Source: Niastella sp966211305 (lineage in GTDB: Bacteria > Bacteroidota > Bacteroidia > Chitinophagales > Chitinophagaceae). Taken from it: DNA of 61,191 bases. Location: assembly GCA_966211305.1 (NCBI GenBank), contig CBIHPC010000017.1, positions 1 to 61,191 of the forward strand, given 5' to 3'. Below, in pieces: positions 60,188 through 61,191 of this stretch. The stretch's first letter is position 1. The number at the start of each line of letters is the position of its first letter. Under the pieces are notes generated by a model. That model searched no databases. It saw only the letters and a program-made list of their open reading frames with translations, and was not told where the DNA came from. The position numbers were made by a program, and so were the translations under genes.

Positions 60188-61191
60188 CTATCTATTTATT
60201 TTCTGAACATACTCGGTCGTTCCTCTTACAACTAAACCAGGCGATATTTCAATCTTACTTTCCCCTCCATTATTCCCTTTGCCCAATTGTTCCATCAACA
60301 ATTCCAAAGCTGTCTTTGCAATCTCCTCGGCCGGCTGCCGTATGCAGGTTATACCCGGCGGGTACAGGCGGAACACATCATGGTCGTCGAATACGATCAT
60401 GGCTAAATCATCTGGCAATTTCAGGCCAAGCCTGTGAATACTTTCCAAACCCAGCAAACCCAGGTAGTTTGTGGCAAAGAAAACAGCTTCCAGATCAGGT
60501 GTATTCTGAATAAATGAAGTAACCTGATGAATGCCCTGTTCCTTATCCTCTTCATATTTTATACTAAGCACAAGATCATCGGTAGCTAACCCCGCTTTAT
60601 GCATACTGTCCTGAAAAGCTTTTAAACGTTCTTCCATCTGAACAAGGTGTAGATCAACGGTCACAAATCCTACACGCCGGTACCCTTTTTCTATCAGATG
60701 GGCCATGCCCTTCAGTACACCTTCGTAATTATTCACCAGCACATGCGGCACATCGATTCCCGGAAAATAACTATCCATCAGTACCACCGGTTTATTATCG
60801 GCAATCAGCTCCCTGATGTCCTGCTCCATACCCGGTGTAGGCGTTATTATATAGCCATCAACCTGGCGTTGGGAAAGCATCCCAATCAGTTCCTTACCCT
60901 TCTGGCGATTATTTTCAGTGCTTGTATAAACGACTTTGTAGCCAAAGCGAGCAGCCTCGTCTTCGATGATGCGTGAAAGAGAGGCAAAAAAGTTACCTGA
61001 AATTGTTTCAACGATCAGGCCGAGTATTTGTGATTTTCCGGTTCGCAGGCTTACCGCAACAGGATTGGGGTGGTATCCTTCCTTTTTGGCTACTTCCATG
61101 ATCTTACTGGCAAGCGCTTCGCTAATTCGCATTTGTTTTGCCTTGCCATTCAATACAAACGATACAGTTGAGGGCGAAACACCGGCAATGC
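60188..61191 (-). CDS. LacI-family transcriptional regulator, start cut by the right edge
   Basis: The frame runs to the window edge; the visible part is about 333 residues. The recognition helix is GVSPSTVSFVLNGKAKQMRISEALASKI, followed by the hinge VAKKEGYHPNPVAVSL, and then a periplasmic-binding-like effector domain (ILGLIVETISGNFFASL; IDVPHVLVNNYEGVLKGMAHLIEKGYRRVGFV; FATNYLGLLGL; IVFDDHDVFRLYPPGITCIRQPAEEIAKTALELL). The first few residues lie outside the window. LacI proteins repress or activate sugar genes. It is upstream of SusC/SusD pair 2 on the same strand and probably regulates it. Confidence 0.93.
   Translation of the reverse strand, partial: IAGVSPSTVSFVLNGKAKQMRISEALASKIMEVAKKEGYHPNPVAVSLRTGKSQILGLIVETISGNFFASLSRIIEDEAARFGYKVVYTSTENNRQKGKELIGMLSQRQVDGYIITPTPGMEQDIRELIADNKPVVLMDSYFPGIDVPHVLVNNYEGVLKGMAHLIEKGYRRVGFVTVDLHLVQMEERLKAFQDSMHKAGLATDDLVLSIKYEEDKEQGIHQVTSFIQNTPDLEAVFFATNYLGLLGLESIHRLGLKLPDDLAMIVFDDHDVFRLYPPGITCIRQPAEEIAKTALELLMEQLGKGNNGGESKIEISPGLVVRGTTEYVQKINR

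Overview
The window looks like a chromosomal segment of a Bacteroidetes bacterium of the Chitinophagaceae type (Niastella/Chitinophaga-like). The evidence is two SusC/SusD outer-membrane pairs, promoters of the Bacteroidetes form (TTG, 18-20 nt, TAnnTTTG), few Shine-Dalgarno sequences, an HTH-ended 190-residue Crp-like regulator, a decayed type IX secretion C-terminal domain, and large single-chain rpoB and rpoC genes. No rRNA, tRNA, prophage, insertion sequence or CRISPR array was seen.

Layout. 0-10 kb: small redox and regulatory genes (DUF2306 membrane protein, HxlR, GAF, two SDR oxidoreductases that share a duplicated upstream region and flank an AraC regulator, SnoaL-like protein, desaturase, epoxide-hydrolase-like exported enzyme, nitronate monooxygenase, Crp/Fnr regulator). 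10-17 kb: ion homeostasis (CPA2 antiporter with a membrane partner, TerC, a 56-residue membrane protein, CPA1 antiporter). 17-19 kb: KTSC protein divergent from a two-domain LigD. 19-25 kb: SusC/SusD pair 1. 25-28.5 kb: large-subunit catalase, a small protein and a CinA-type amidohydrolase. 28.4-35.2 kb: tight treZ-treY-glgX operon converting glycogen-type glucans to trehalose. 35.2-37 kb: gene graveyard (zinc alcohol dehydrogenase, SDR and T9SS-tail remnants). 37-46 kb: Hsp20, accA, dapA, rnz, fructosamine kinase, heptose kinase, amino-acid permease, OmpH/Skp. 46-54.5 kb: rpoC and rpoB, driven by a perfect-consensus promoter of their own and lying behind SusC/SusD pair 2 (54.8-59.5 kb) instead of the rplJ/rplL genes. 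60.2 kb to the right edge: a LacI regulator cut by the window end.

The most unusual signal is not a gene. At least ten spacers hold degenerate tandem arrays of 7-nt (sometimes 8-nt) words, usually as two arms, the second written as the reverse complement of the first. Each spacer has its own word, although some words recur at two or three loci. Between convergent genes the arms begin at the two stop codons, and in several cases the stop codon is part of an array word. They resemble in form the heptanucleotide STRR repeats of cyanobacteria, but with a palindromic two-arm plan. They could act as bidirectional terminators or be an unrecognised repeat-generating element.

All functional calls rest on motifs read by eye. 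No database search was run.
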